Shown piece by piece: positions 11,151 to 22,310 of a stretch of DNA of 64,000 bases. Location of the stretch: the NCBI RefSeq assembly GCF_030253575.1, contig NC_080569.1, forward strand, positions 1,570,001-1,634,000, given 5' to 3'. The position numbers were made by a program, and so were the translations under genes. Below the pieces are notes generated by a model. The model had not been told where the DNA came from and ran no database searches. It was given only the letters and a program-made list of their open reading frames with translations. This stretch comes from Rhododendron vialii. Its lineage: Eukaryota; Streptophyta; Magnoliopsida; Ericales; Ericaceae. The number at the start of each line of letters is the position of its first letter. Position 1 is the first letter of the stretch.

Positions 11151-12350
11151 CTAAGATAGTTTCCTCGCACACTTTTCCTCAGATTCGCAACCTAGTTCAG
11201 CAAGGCTCATTTTTCCACTGAAAACATCCAACAACTCAGGAACATCTTCCTCATACTTGGTGACAAACTTATCAAGGAAGTACTTGTCATCTCCAATTAA
11301 AAAAGTGGCGAGGCTCACATCTTTCTTCATTAAGCCTTTCGATATAAGAACTTTGATAACTAAACACCTTGGAATAGTCCTCGTTTTCACACTACAAGAG
11401 AGAACTCTTGGAACTTTGGCAATTGCAGCTGGCTTCCAACCCATCTCGTTGACAAGGAAATCCATCGAGCTCATTATTTTCTCCTCAGATAGACCCATGA
11501 AAACTGGTTCCTTTCGGAATGCTTCTCGAAGATCATTCTCGGACCAACCGTACTTCCTAAAAACTTCCCTTTTACGCTCCAGAGTTGATTTACTAAATCC
11601 CAACATCATTTTCAGTACAAGGACAAACTTTGTTTCCGTTGGATGGAATCCCATTTCTACAACGTCCTTCACAGCCTCATCAAACTTCTTGCAACTTTGA
11701 AGTAGCACACCAGGATGATAAGTCACCAACATTGACATTTTGGAAGCAGGAGCACCTAGTTCTCTCAAAGCTGAAACTTTGGGAACAATTTTGTTTCCTA
11801 AATTTACAGAAAAAAACCGTGGCATGGCCTTCAAAATTTGTCTTACTTGCTTATCATCTAGAAAGATTACACTCTTCAGATAATTGTAAACAGGGATAAT
11901 CTGGTTTCTTAGGCTACTTTTCAAGAGAGTTGGGTATGAAGAGAAGATATTACCAAGGTCAGCTGTTTGAATCCCTATGGACTGGAAAAATTCAAGTTTG
12001 GGCAAAAGGGTGTTTTTGGGATCGGCCAAAAGCAAGTCAGGGCGCGACTTTGAGAGTTTGTAAATATGGCTATCAATGAAGCCATGATTTCTCAGGAGAG
12101 TGAGGACCGAATCCGGCTGCTCTGCGGATCGAAATTTCACCTTTCGGGATGCATTGAGAGCAGTTCCAGGGGATAACCCACATGAGGAAATGAGATATGA
12201 AACAGTGAAAGATTGTGCATCTGTTGTAAGTGTCTTCCATGAGAAGGATTTCGCAAAGAATGTAATCTGAGATACAGGGAGTGAATCGGGCAAGTTGCAT
12301 AAAGCCCTTCCATTTGTGAGCAAAACTAGTGATAGTCTTCTGCACGACAT
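11151..12350 (-). CDS. mTERF-family protein B (intact, 399 aa)
   Basis: The product is a predicted organelle-targeted mTERF protein; the family binds organellar nucleic acids through tandem helical repeats and acts in transcription, splicing or RNA processing. It is a single exon with ATG at 12350 giving MSCRRLSLVLLTNGRALC, a basic, hydroxylated N-terminus fitting a transit peptide (about residues 1-45). The mTERF repeats follow: SYLISSCGLSPGTALNASRK, PDSVLTLLRNHGFIDSHIYK, DPKNTLLPKLEFFQSIGIQT, LRELGAPASKMSMLVTYHPG, KREVFRKYGWSENDLREAF, FLVNEMGWKPAAIAKVPRVL, and a C-terminal KYEEDVPELLDVF. The roughly 400-residue length is usual for plant single-exon mTERFs. Its nearest relatives are A, C and D in the same strand block. 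No stop or frameshift is seen. Whether it enters mitochondria or plastids cannot be decided here. Confidence 0.9.
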   Translation of the reverse strand: MSCRRLSLVLLTNGRALCNLPDSLPVSQITFFAKSFSWKTLTTDAQSFTVSYLISSCGLSPGTALNASRKVKFRSAEQPDSVLTLLRNHGFIDSHIYKLSKSRPDLLLADPKNTLLPKLEFFQSIGIQTADLGNIFSSYPTLLKSSLRNQIIPVYNYLKSVIFLDDKQVRQILKAMPRFFSVNLGNKIVPKVSALRELGAPASKMSMLVTYHPGVLLQSCKKFDEAVKDVVEMGFHPTETKFVLVLKMMLGFSKSTLERKREVFRKYGWSENDLREAFRKEPVFMGLSEEKIMSSMDFLVNEMGWKPAAIAKVPRVLSCSVKTRTIPRCLVIKVLISKGLMKKDVSLATFLIGDDKYFLDKFVTKYEEDVPELLDVFSGKMSLAELGCESEEKCARKLS

Positions 12351-12379
12351 TAGGGTTTTGGTGGGTGTTCGATTGAATT

Positions 12380-13610
12380 ACTGAGAAAAACAGTTGAGGC
12401 ACTAAAAAGAGGAAAAAGGTTGAACGAAGCTTATACCTAGATGCGTAGCAGTAGAAAAGCCCAACAAAGGATTGCAGATATCGTTGAATCCCCAGCCAGC
12501 CAGCCAGCCACAATCGCTCATCAACAGCCTAAACCCACAACTTCAATTGACCCTATTCTTTATGCCTTGTTCCTCTAAAAAAGTTTACCGGCTTTTGTGC
12601 TTTTTTTGTTTTCACCCAATTCATTTTTTTTTTTTTCGCGTTTTTAAATTTTTTTTAGTTTTACATCAAATTTTTATGAATTATTATTTGGTTTTATCTG
12701 AACGAAATGGAAAGGCTTTATCTTATAGTATATTTTCAGTAAATATTAGGGTAAAAGTAAACACTTTATGGGTTCTCCTCTCAAAAATATTCTCTCCAAA
12801 ATTTTTGATTGTTTCATCATCCGTGTTTTTTCCGTTTTTGGTAATTTTTTTATCAGATTATTTATTTATTTATTTCATTTTTCGGAGGTATATAGTGTAC
12901 CCCTATTTAGAAAATAAAAGAATTTGTTAAAATATTTAAAAAATAGACTAAAGACGAAAAAATATGCAAACCTATAGAATTTTTTTATCTCATAATTGAC
13001 AATCAATTTTTTTTTTTTCATTTTTTCGATTGCTCTCTTCAAGGCGAATCAATAATTCACAAAAGTTTTGTACCAAAAAAGAAATTCATAAAAGTTTGGC
13101 ACGAAACTAACCCCAAAAGCTCTTAAGAGAAGTAGCCACTGCGGAACAATTGCCAACTTCGCTAATTCATCCATCAAGGTGAAAATTCGTGCTTCTGATG
13201 GCAATAATTTGGTGAAGACCAGTTTTGCAGGTTGTAGGCAGTAAAAGTCAAGAATCTCTTCTCTTTTCTTTTCCTTTTTTTTTTGAACTGAGTCAGAGAA
13301 TCTCTCGAGCCCTCACTTTGACACACGAATATGACCACATTACGCTAAGAAATCTGAAAAATTCTGCCAACACACTTAAACAACCAGTTTGAGCTTGTTA
13401 GAGACCTTCCGACAAACAAGCACGAGCCTTCAATATCATAGGATGTTGTTACTTTCTCTTCACAACAGTACAGCTTGAACAACTAATGGTAGCCAGCTGA
13501 AGAAATCAGAGGATTGCACTAAAAATTGCTTTGACACATGAAGTTCATACGGTGGAAGAACCTAAAGTATCAAATGGACCTATACGAATCGATAGTTGTC
13601 CGACACATGA
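12380..13610. other. AT-rich spacer between mTERF B and C
   Basis: 12351-12530 resembles the 5' flank of the other minus-strand members. A CCAGCCAG run lies at 12492-12510. From 12540 to 13610 the DNA is T-rich with no coding or transposon ends that I can define. Confidence 0.4.
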
Positions 13611-13619
13611 AGTTGTTAT

Positions 13620-14816
13620 GCCACATGTTCCTCAGATTCAAAGCCCCAGCTCAGCAAGTCTCCCTTTTCCATTGAAAACATGCAACAACTGGGGAATATC
13701 TTCCTCATACTTGGTGACAAACCTATCTGAGAAGCATTTCCGCTCCTGTAACAGTGGAACGACTCCAAACTTTTGAATTAAGCCTTTTGATATAAGAACT
13801 TTCATAACCAAACACCTTGGGACAGTCGCTTTCTTCCACACTATAAAGGAGAACTTTTCGAGCTCTTCCAAATGCAGCTGGCTTCCTACCCATCTTGTGC
13901 ACAATGAAGTCCATCGTGCCTGTTATTTTCTTCTCAGAAAGCCACATAAAAAGAGGGACTTTATTGAATGCTAGTTGAAAGTCATCTTCAGACCAACCAC
14001 ACTTCGTGGAAACTTCCATTTTATGCTCCTAGGATGATTTATTAAGTCCAAACATCATGCCTAAGACCTGTACAAACGTCTTTTCAAAGGATTAACTCCC
14101 ATTTATAAAACCTCTTTCACAATCATATCAAACTTCTTGGAATTCCATTGTAGCACAGACTGATTATGAGTCAACAAGACATGACAATGTGGAAGCGGGA
14201 ACATTGGGTTCTCCCCAAGTTGCAATTTCGGGAACAAGTTTCTTTTCTAAACTTGTAGCGAACAAACGTGGCGAGTACTTCAAAGATCTTCCCACTTGCT
14301 TAAAATCTAGAAGAAACATATTATTCAGATAATTGTAAACAGGGACAACCGGACAAGCTTGTTGCTTAGGCTACATCTGAAGAGAGTTGGGTGTGAAGAA
14401 AGGATCTTCGCGAGGTCAGCAGTGGGAATATGCCCATGGACTCGAAAATTTCTAGTTTGGGCAGAAGAGTGTGTTTAGGATCAGCTAAAAGTAAATCTGG
14501 GCGTGCCCTGATGAGTTTGGGGACATGGGTATCGGTGAAGCCATGATTTCTGAAAAGGGGGAGGACCGAATATGGTTGCTCTGCTGATCAAAAATTGACC
14601 TTTCGGGATGCACTGAGAAGATAACCAGTTTCAGGGGATAACCCACATGAGGAAATGAGATATGAAACTGTTGAAAGATTGTCCGTCTCTTGTGAGTGTC
14701 TCCAATGAGAAGGATTTCGTAAAGAATGCAATCTGAGATGTAGGGAGTAAATTGGGCGAGTCGCATAAAGTCATCGCACTTGTGAACAATACTAGTGATA
14801 ATCTTTTGCGCGAATT
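13620..14816 (-). pseudogene. mTERF-family pseudogene C
   Basis: This is a decayed full-length copy of the B/D type. Pieces in three frames align in order with gene B: KCGWSEDDFQLAFNKVPLF, LSEKKITGTMDFIVHKMG, VPRCLVMKVLISKGLIQK and KYEEDIPQLLHVFNGK. The start position reads ATT at 14815-14813 where B has ATG. There are at least four breaks, including frame changes inside the repeat region and a one-base change just before the normal C-terminus (LAELGL). No frame longer than 115 residues remains. It sits head-to-tail between intact genes B and D, so it is a dead tandem duplicate. Confidence 0.85.
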
Positions 14817-14829
14817 TTACAAAGACATA

Positions 14830-16120
14830 CACTAGTGGGTAAAGAGAGATTTGAAGGATTGAATTAGGGTTTTGGTGGATGTTTGAATTACTGACAAAAC
14901 AGTTGAAGCACTATAGAGAAAAAAAGAGTTTAAGTCATCTGGATATAAAGAAGACTATAATTGTTTTCCAATAAAAAATGCACCATTTTGATGTCAATAT
15001 CTAAGGTAGCTATTAGTTCACAAGAATGAAGATAGAATGGAATAAGCATACCTTTGAGATACTCGATCTATCTTCTTGTTCGTTAAACAACATAATTAAC
15101 GTCATCAATCGTGCCATAATATGGTGAATGACTGCTCATTCCACTCCTTCCCCAAAATCAATACCAAAGAACTGAAAACCACACAAGAGCTTTTGTTGGC
15201 TATGGTAAAATGATGATAGCTTTCTAACTAAACTAAGAACACCATTTTAGAAAATCTTGGAAAACGCCTTGGTAGTGACCATGAATTCACACACAATAGG
15301 TCACCGTTCCCCACAAAAGAATGGCAGAAGAAATGAATGACGAAATTCCATACATTACAGGTAATGGTAGTCTGTCTAATTCTCTTATTAAATGACCATT
15401 TCAAAATTTCTACAATGTACAAAAATGATGACATATAATAGCAGCACAGTCCAGAAAAATTTGTCTAGGTTGTAGCAACCAAAATCTGTTAACCTCTGCC
15501 TGGAAAAATGATAATGTCGCAACTGTGATAACCCTTTTTTGTCCCTGTAATTCAAGAGGACCACATATCATGAAAATTTTGCGCCACTTTGAAGACACAT
15601 CCAAGAAAAAAATACAAACTATTCACAAAGTGGTTCAACGACTCCCAATCTTTTCATCTTTGGATCGTAATTAAAAATGGAAAAACTGCACAGGAAAGTA
15701 TTTCCAAATACAGATAAACTTATCCAATTTAAAATGTGCAATTTAAATACTGGTAGATAAAAAAGATAAAGGATCCCTATCAAGTCATTTGAAATTCTCA
15801 CAAGCTTACCCTCGGAAATTTCCCACGTGGGCGCGAAAATTTCAATTCAATTAATATAAAGATTGAGAAATTGATTCACTAACCTCTTCTATATATTAGT
15901 ATAATTTATAAGTCAAAACCTTTTGTGGTTCAAAAAGCTGAAGGCAGCACGAACAGTATTGCGTTTGCTAGTGAAATAAACACAAACAAGTACAAGAGCC
16001 AACAAAATTACTTCCTAACCTGTTATGTCTTCCTCTGCTGCGAAGGACTATAACACTACAGCCTGAACTGAAAGGTAGCTAGTTGAAGCGAATCCAGGAT
16101 TCAATTATCAAATAGACTGA
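14830..16120. other. Spacer between mTERF C and D
   Basis: No gene or definable element. The short open frames show no family resemblance. The last 100-150 bp are probably the 3' UTR of D. Confidence 0.4.
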
Positions 16121-16129
16121 TGAAATTGC

Positions 16130-17350
16130 TCAGATGTGTGAAGCTGAGATGCTACAACTGTTTCCTCCTGATTCCTTCTTAGATTCAAGGCCCAGTTCAG
16201 CAAGACCCACTTCTCCATTGAAAACATCCATCAACTGGGGAACATCTCTCACATACTTGGTGACAAACTTATCCAAGAAGAATTTGTCGTCCATTGTTAA
16301 AACAATGGAGAAGAACACACTTTTTCCTATCAAGCCTTTCAACATCAAAACTCTGACAACCAAAAACCTTGGGATGGTCCTCTTTTTCAGATTATAATTC
16401 AAAACCGACGGAACATTGGCAATTGCAGCTGGCTCCCAACCCATATCATTCACAAAGAAATCCATAGCGCTTATTATTTTCTCCTCAGATGTACCCATGC
16501 ATTGAGGGCTCTTTTTGAATGCCAGTTGAAAGTCATCTTTAGACCATCCACAATTCCTAAAAACTTCAATTTTACGCTCCCATGTTGATTTACAAGTTCT
16601 AAGCATCATTTGTAGGACATAAACAAATGTTGTTTTCAAAGGATTGATTCCCAGTTTTACAACCTCCTTCGCAATATCGTCAAACCGGTTGCGATTTCCA
16701 ATGAGCACATGCGGATAGCTCATCAATATAATGACCAAATTAGACCCAGAAACTTCAAGTTTTCTTAAAGTTGCAATTTTGGGAACAATATCCGTTTCTA
16801 AACCCGTACCGAATAACCTCGATGAGGACTTCAAAGCTCTTCTTACTTGCTTATCATCGAGAAGAATAACACTCTTTAGATAATTGCAAAGAGGAATAAG
16901 TTGGTTGTTTAGGCTACGCATCAAAAGAGCTGGGTTTGAACAAAGGATATTGGTAAGGTCAGCAGTTGGAAACCCCAAAGACTGAAAAAATTCAAGCTTG
17001 GGCAAAAGGGTGCGAATGGGATCAGATACAAGCACATCCGGGCGTGTTCTAACAAGTTTGGAGATATGGGAATCGGTGAAGCCGTGGTTTCTGAGAAGGG
17101 TGAGGACAGAATCTGGTTGGTCTGCAGATTGAAACTTCACCTTTCGGGATACACTTAGAGCAGTTTCAGGTGACAACCCACATGAGGAAATGAGATAAGA
17201 AACTATGAAAGATTTGTTATCTAGGTTTTGACTCTTTGATGAGAAAGATTTGATAAAGAATGCAATCTGAGGTTTAACAAGTATTTTGGACAAGTCACAC
17301 AAAGCACTAGCATTTGGGACCAGAAGTAGCACTGCCGTTTTATGCGCCAT
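16130..17350 (-). CDS. mTERF-family protein D (intact, 406 aa)
   Basis: Intact single-exon mTERF gene. I place the start at the ATG at 17350 (MAHKTAVLLLVPNASALC), which aligns with MSCRRLSLVLLTNG of B; the open frame continues upstream to 17416 but without an ATG. The N-terminal 45 residues look like an organelle transit peptide. The repeats follow: SYLISSCGLSPETALSVSRK, PDSVLTLLRNHGFTDSHISK, RTLLPKLEFFQSLGFPTADL, LRKLEVSGSNLVIILMSYPH, KIEVFRNCGWSKDDFQLAFK, FFVNDMGWEPAAIANVPSVL and KYVRDVPQLMDVF. The C-terminus has an extra Ser/Lys-rich tail (KKESGGNSCSISASHI) absent from E-H. It is transcribed divergently from gene E across about 660 bp. The exact organelle and target RNA are unknown. Confidence 0.9.
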   Translation of the reverse strand: MAHKTAVLLLVPNASALCDLSKILVKPQIAFFIKSFSSKSQNLDNKSFIVSYLISSCGLSPETALSVSRKVKFQSADQPDSVLTLLRNHGFTDSHISKLVRTRPDVLVSDPIRTLLPKLEFFQSLGFPTADLTNILCSNPALLMRSLNNQLIPLCNYLKSVILLDDKQVRRALKSSSRLFGTGLETDIVPKIATLRKLEVSGSNLVIILMSYPHVLIGNRNRFDDIAKEVVKLGINPLKTTFVYVLQMMLRTCKSTWERKIEVFRNCGWSKDDFQLAFKKSPQCMGTSEEKIISAMDFFVNDMGWEPAAIANVPSVLNYNLKKRTIPRFLVVRVLMLKGLIGKSVFFSIVLTMDDKFFLDKFVTKYVRDVPQLMDVFNGEVGLAELGLESKKESGGNSCSISASHI

Positions 17351-18006
17351 TTGTTTATAGATCAAGAAATAGTATAGTGGAGGAGTAGAAGAGGGAGAGG
17401 TCAAAACAGAAAACAAACGAAATTTTGTTAGGGTTTAGGTTGTGCAGTGAACAGACTCAATTCGTGCATATAAATAAAAGATACAGAGATTTCACACAAG
17501 CCAAAGATGTTGTGGGAATACCTGTGTGTATGGCTGGAATACCATTGTAGAATTGATGGGTAAGATGGAGGGAGATTGCAGTGTCCGTGCCCTAGGTTGG
17601 GCAGTCTATACGAAGAGAAGAAGACGTGAATTTTTGGAGATCATAGAAAGGGCGTAATAGCCAGACACGCTTTTGTCGAAAGTAAGTAGTTAGCGTCATC
17701 ACCAAACACACTTTCAAAATAAACTCATTACCCCAAGGGGAAGGGTTCCGGTTGGGTATGTTTAGCAACGAGATAAACTTTCTTACGGATTGTATAGTAA
17801 CTCCATAGATTTTTACATTTCCTCCCTTCTCCTTCACTGCAAACAAACCCGAACTCTACGATGGCAATTGTACCCCAATTTCCCTCTAGACTTCATTAGT
17901 ACGCAGTGAATTCAAGATTCTAGCCTCCAGGACCACAGATTGAGAAATCCCAGTGACTTATTACAAGCACAGTGAGTTCTCCTATTCTCCACTCTACTGT
18001 GTCACT
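17351..18006. promoter_or_regulatory. Shared intergenic region of divergent mTERF genes D and E
   Basis: This 656-bp interval separates the ATGs of D (minus) and E (plus) and must hold both promoters and leaders. The right part, from about 17900 to 18000 (CCAGGACCACAGATTGAGAAATCCCAGTGAC-type words), recurs upstream of F, G and H, so it belongs to the duplicated unit of block two. It marks the join between the two orientation blocks. Confidence 0.6.
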
Positions 18007-19254
18007 ATGTTTTTTGCATTTCTTGATATCAAACTGTTCCCAATCAACAAGGCTGTAGTATATTCAACACCCCCACTTTTTTTCCTCCACACCAAGCCAT
18101 TGTTTCTCAGACCCATTTCCTCAGTCCCACTCTGTAGTAGCCTGACAAACACAAGTGGGTTGTATCCACAGACTGATTTGTCTCCGGTAACTTTAACTAA
18201 ATCCACTTCGTCAAATCAAGATTCATATGTTGTCTCCTACCTCATAGATTCATGTGGGTTGTCGCCAGAAATTGCTATTTCTGCTTCTAAGAAGTTGGAA
18301 TTTGAAACCCCAGAAAGGCCAGACTCCGTGCTTAACCTTCTTAGAACCTATGGATTTACAGATACCCAGATTTCCAAGCTTGTGCGGAAACAACCAAAGC
18401 TGCTTTTAGCCAACTCTGAGAAAACCCTTTTGCCCAAACTCGAGTTTTATCAGACCTTTGGTGTTTCAAGATCTGACCTTTTAAGAGTTCTTTCTGGAGA
18501 TGCAAACATGTTGTTAAGAAGCTTAGAGAATCACATCATACCTTCCTACAATTTCTTAAAGTCTGTGCTGAAATCTGATAAAAAGGTGCTTTATGCCATG
18601 AAGCGCACATCATGGAATGTTTCAGCAGATTATACGAATTATGTTGCTCCAAATATTGCTGTTTTGAGGGGATTTGATGTGCCCGAATCAAAGATTGGGT
18701 TGTTATTGACTCATCACCCTGAGGCTATATTGAAAAAGCCTGAGCACTTTAAGGAAATTGTTAACATGGTTAAGGAAATGGGGTTTGACCCTTCTAAATC
18801 GACATTTCTGCAAGCAGTGCATGCCATAGGGAAGAGTAACAAGGCCATTTGGGATCGATGCTGTGAATCATTTGGGAAGTGGGGTTGGTCTAGGGATGAG
18901 ATTCTCTCGGCATTCAAGAAGCAACCACATTGTATGATTCTATCAGAGAAGAAGATTGCAAGAGGAATGGACTTCATTGTGAACAAGATGGGGTGGTATT
19001 CCAAAGACGTTGCAAGAAATCCTACGATTCTGCTTTATAGCTTGGAAAAGAGGATTGTCCCGAGGTGCTTGGTTATTCAAGTCTTGTCATCGAAGGGCTT
19101 GCTAGAGAAAGATTTGAACTTGAGTACAATATTGATGCCACCAGAGAAGAGGTTCTTGGAGAGGTTTGTGATTAGTTATGAGAAGGAAGTTCCTCACCTG
19201 TTGGGTGTATATCAAAGGAAGGTGGATATTCTGGACTCTGGAGTTATAAATTGA
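18007..19254 (+). CDS. mTERF-family protein E (intact, 415 aa)
   Basis: Intact single-exon gene, first member of the plus-strand block. The ATG at 18007 (MFFAFLDIKLFPINKAVVYS) aligns with the starts of G, H and I; the frame is open further upstream but without ATG. Residues 1 to about 60 are rich in Leu, Pro and Ser with LFLRPISSVPLC, fitting a transit peptide. The repeats follow: SYLIDSCGLSPEIAISASKK, PDSVLNLLRTYGFTDTQISK, KTLLPKLEFYQTFGVSRSDL, LRGFDVPESKIGLLLTHHPE, CESFGKWGWSRDEILSAFKK, FIVNKMGWYSKDVARNPTIL and SYEKEVPHLLGVY. The family acts on organellar nucleic acids. It is closest to F, G and H, with which it forms a tandem segmental series. The C-terminus ends LDSGVIN. Confidence 0.92.
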   Translation: MFFAFLDIKLFPINKAVVYSTPPLFFLHTKPLFLRPISSVPLCSSLTNTSGLYPQTDLSPVTLTKSTSSNQDSYVVSYLIDSCGLSPEIAISASKKLEFETPERPDSVLNLLRTYGFTDTQISKLVRKQPKLLLANSEKTLLPKLEFYQTFGVSRSDLLRVLSGDANMLLRSLENHIIPSYNFLKSVLKSDKKVLYAMKRTSWNVSADYTNYVAPNIAVLRGFDVPESKIGLLLTHHPEAILKKPEHFKEIVNMVKEMGFDPSKSTFLQAVHAIGKSNKAIWDRCCESFGKWGWSRDEILSAFKKQPHCMILSEKKIARGMDFIVNKMGWYSKDVARNPTILLYSLEKRIVPRCLVIQVLSSKGLLEKDLNLSTILMPPEKRFLERFVISYEKEVPHLLGVYQRKVDILDSGVIN

Positions 19255-19869
19255 ACAGCGATGGGGTAAATTTGCTTTTTCCCAACCACTATAGGATATT
19301 CTTATTTGGATTGTTGTCTGTGCTAGAAATTGTAGGACTCTGATTTAATTATTTGAAGGTTATGTTTGGTAGGAGATGACTATTAACAAGGTTAAAGCTT
19401 GAACTCCTAAAGTTGTGTACTTTGTGCTCCGTGTATTGGCCTTACTCACCATTTAGCCTCTAGTTCAGGGCTCGTGTTACCTTTCTAGAGTCTTCTTTTT
19501 CTTCCTCATTTGAGTAATTTGATTGGCATTTCTGTCCTAGAACGGATGACTTGAACTCATCTCTTCAATTTGATTATCTTTAAAGGGTTTTAGGCCAAGG
19601 ATGTGGTCTATGTGGATTCAAAACTTCCATATAGGAAGCATGATCTGAAGTTTCTCCGATTCCTATCTGATTCACTAAGTACTCCATGCTTGCTTGTTTT
19701 TGCTTTAATGGCACCTTATCACGGTTGTTGTCTTGTTGAGTTTCTTGTTTTCATTCAACTAGAATTTTTTGTGTTATAGCATTCTACGGTTCTACCATGA
19801 AAATATGGACCTAAAGAACGTTTTTGATAGCTGTCTGGTTGTTCTTTGTTTCGTACTTATTGAGTGCAA
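19255..19869. other. 3' flank of mTERF E, part of the duplicated unit
   Basis: Non-coding sequence whose words (TAACGGTTATGTTTGG, ACTCCATGCTTGCTTG) recur after G (27690-28080) and partly after H (33870-34160). It shows that the duplicated segment extends well past the coding region. Confidence 0.6.
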
Positions 19870-20280
19870 GTTACCTTGAGGCAATAATGCAAAAACATGA
19901 GCTGTTTGACAGTTTGAGGTAATTGTTTGTGAGGTCAAGGAGAAGAGGTTTGACCCTTTGAAATTGGCCTTTGTCCCGGTGGCGCATGCCATTTTGGGAG
20001 GGGACGAAGGGTAACGAATAAAACACATCATATGAGATTCCCTCGGACTTCTTTGTGAACAAGATGGGTTAACCCTCTAAAAGGCATTTCAAGGTGGCAT
20101 GTGGTTCTGCTTTTTAGCTTGGATTGGAGGATCATCACGAGGTGTACAGTTAGTATGGAGTCTTGACATCGAAGGGCTTGGTAAAGAATGATCTGAGCTT
20201 GAATACACATAGGTGAGAATTGAGAAAGTGTTCTTTGGAAAAGCTTTATGACTAAATACAACAAGTTCCTCAACTATAGT
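19870..20280 (+). pseudogene. mTERF remnant 1 in unit E (5'-truncated)
   Basis: The remnant starts mid-protein at a segment matching EAIMQKHEQFKEIVNMVKE of the E-H group (here ATAATGCAAAAACATGAGC), continues through the VAHAI and NKM regions, and ends near the C-terminal EKVFLEKL part, with several frame changes and stops. The same remnant follows H (34310-34690) and, in shorter form, G (28205-28440), so it was part of the ancestral duplicated unit. It has no 5' half and cannot be functional. Confidence 0.8.
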
Positions 20281-21105
20281 ATGTGTACAAAGAAAATAGG
20301 TATAATTTGGACTTACAAATCTTTGATTGGCAACTCTCATTTTCAGTGCTTCATTGCTACTGTAACTTACGGTAGTGTTTGTGCAATTGTATCAAGTGTG
20401 CAAAATGTGTTTTGTGCTCAGCCACTGAAAAGATTTAGGTTCTTGAGCTTGAAGGGTGTGTTTGGAAGGAGATACTACTAACTTACTAACTTCCCAGCTT
20501 CAACTAACTGCGAATTTTGTGCTCTGTGTCCAAGGCCTACTCACCATTGGTCTCTAATTAAAGACTCAAATAGTGTTCGAGAATTTTGGGGCATTCAGTT
20601 TTCTTGGTCTGAGAGACATGAACTAATTATAAGAGAATCTGTGTTTTGCTTTTCTTCTTGGGCATTATGGTGACTTTCTTATTTCTGCCTGATTCATTTT
20701 ACTCCCCTGCTTGTTTTCCCTTTACAGAAACCTAATTATGGAATGTGGTCGTCTAAGTTTAGTTCTCCTTTGGCGAAATATTTTTTCTTCCTGTAGCATT
20801 ATGCCCTAAGAAATTTACCCTAAAGAAGACTTTAAATAGCTGTCTCTTTGTTATTCATTGCAGTTCCTGTTACCAATTGTAAACCCCAAAAGCAAAGAGT
20901 TGTAGTTTGCAAACAGGAGAATCAGAATATGAAGCACAGGGAAAGCTAAGCATCACTGCCCCTCTATTCCGGTGAGTTTCTTCCCCTTATTGCACGGGTT
21001 TTTTGTTACCATCGTTGAAACACTGTTTGCTTTCCTTCTCTACAGAACCCATTTCGAATTCAATATGGTTCTCTTTCGAATTCAAATGATTCTTTTCTTT
21101 TGTAT
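20281..21105. other. Spacer between remnants in unit E
   Basis: Non-coding. Parts are a repeat of the E 3' flank (GTGTTTGGAAGGAGA, TCTGTGTC-AAGG-CCTACTCACCATT), as expected if remnant 1 carries the 3' flank of its own parent gene. Nothing else is recognised. Confidence 0.4.
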
Positions 21106-21120
21106 TCCCTGAAAATTGAA

Positions 21121-21338
21121 TAAACCAAACCAAACCAAATTGAGCCTTATGTCCCAATCACTTGGGGTTGGTTACATGAATCCTTTTCTTCCATTGAGCT
21201 CTGTCAAGGGCCACTTGTTCACACAAACCCATTATACTGATATCTTTGCGCTTCACAGCATCTAATGTCAATTTAGGTCTACCCCTGCCCGTAGCATTGC
21301 TACCCAAAACTATCATATCCGCTCTCTTAACTACTGCA
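21121..21338 (-). mobile_element. RTE-type LINE, 3' fragment (218 bp)
   Basis: On the minus strand it encodes GRGRPKLTLDAVKRKDISI and ALDRAQWKKRIHVTNP, the C-terminal end of the RTE-clade reverse transcriptase protein. It ends in a short TTGGT-type simple repeat, as RTE elements do, rather than poly(A). A perfect 15-bp target duplication, TCCCTGAAAATTGAA, flanks it at 21106-21120 and 21339-21353. It is strongly 5'-truncated and dead. The same place in unit G (about 28550-28575) lacks it. Confidence 0.88.
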
Positions 21339-21359
21339 TCCCTGAAAATTGAACAAGTA

Positions 21360-22310
21360 CCAAAAAATTTAGAGCTTCTCGTACCAAAAAATTTAGAGCT
21401 TCTCAGAACCCTCTGGAACTGTGGATTCCCTAGCACCCACATCTCCAAACAGGTCAATGCATACCCAAAGGTCGTTTCTTGAGATCCACTGAAGAGTTGT
21501 TTCATTCAATAGGTTTATCGCCTACGGACCTTCCAAGAACTATCTGGGCATCCAATAGAAGCTTAGAAAAGCAGCTCATGCTGCTCATCCCTTGTTATAA
21601 TTTCCTGAAGAGTGTACCTTCAACCGATGAAAATGTCGTTAAAGTCTTAATGCATAGTTGCAGCATTCCTAGGCACAGCGTGGAAAAAAAGATTGCCCCA
21701 AATATATAGTGGCCTTGAGAGGAGCAGGGGCACCTGAGTCCATTATCTTGTGTACGCTGTATTGTTCCCCTGGCACACTGACTCATAGGAGTCAAAAATT
21801 TCAAGAAAGTGTCAGCAGGGGTATCAGAATGGGGTGTGAGCCGGGTAGTACGACATTCATTTACGTCGTCCAAGTGTTGTGTGAAATGCATGACTCAACA
21901 GGGGAAAAAAAACATGGGACCCGGAATTTGATGTACGCATTTTGATGTTTTCCGGAGATGGGGTAATGATAATATTATGGTGGCATTCTGATAGCACCTG
22001 TTTTGTATGTATTTCTGAAGGGAGAAGTTATGGGAACAATAGGTTTTCAAGTGGAAAATTTGGGTTGGCAGCTCTGAATTGTTCCCAGATAACTGCCCGA
22101 GCTCTTCTACAATCTGGAGAAGAGGATCATCCATGATGCAGGTTGATTAAAATACTAATGGAAAACAGAACTACTATTTTACTACGCAGTGAGAAATGCT
22201 TCTTGGATAAGTTTGCGAAGAATTGGTGGTCTGATGGATTTTTAACTGATTCTGGAACCGATATTCGGATACAAGACATGAAAAGAGCTGAAAACTTTTC
22301 GCATTTAAAT
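21360..22310 (+). pseudogene. mTERF remnant 2 in unit E (second mTERF lineage)
   Basis: Fragments in several frames show mTERF features of a lineage different from E-H: LRTLWNCGFPSTHISKQVNA, LEKQLMLLIPCYNFLKSV, VEKKIAPNI, VALRGAGAPESIILCTLYCS, a mid-repeat region, and a C-terminal LRSEKCFLDKFAKNW-like end. Stops and frame changes are frequent (at least five). The 5' part begins next to the RTE insertion. A 24-bp tandem duplication (GTACCAAAAAATTTAGAGCT...) lies at 21356-21403. A related remnant follows G and H. Confidence 0.75.

Noticed and set aside
11257-11700. 147-residue plus-strand frame
   Set aside because: Antisense shadow of mTERF B; equivalents occur opposite most other mTERF copies.
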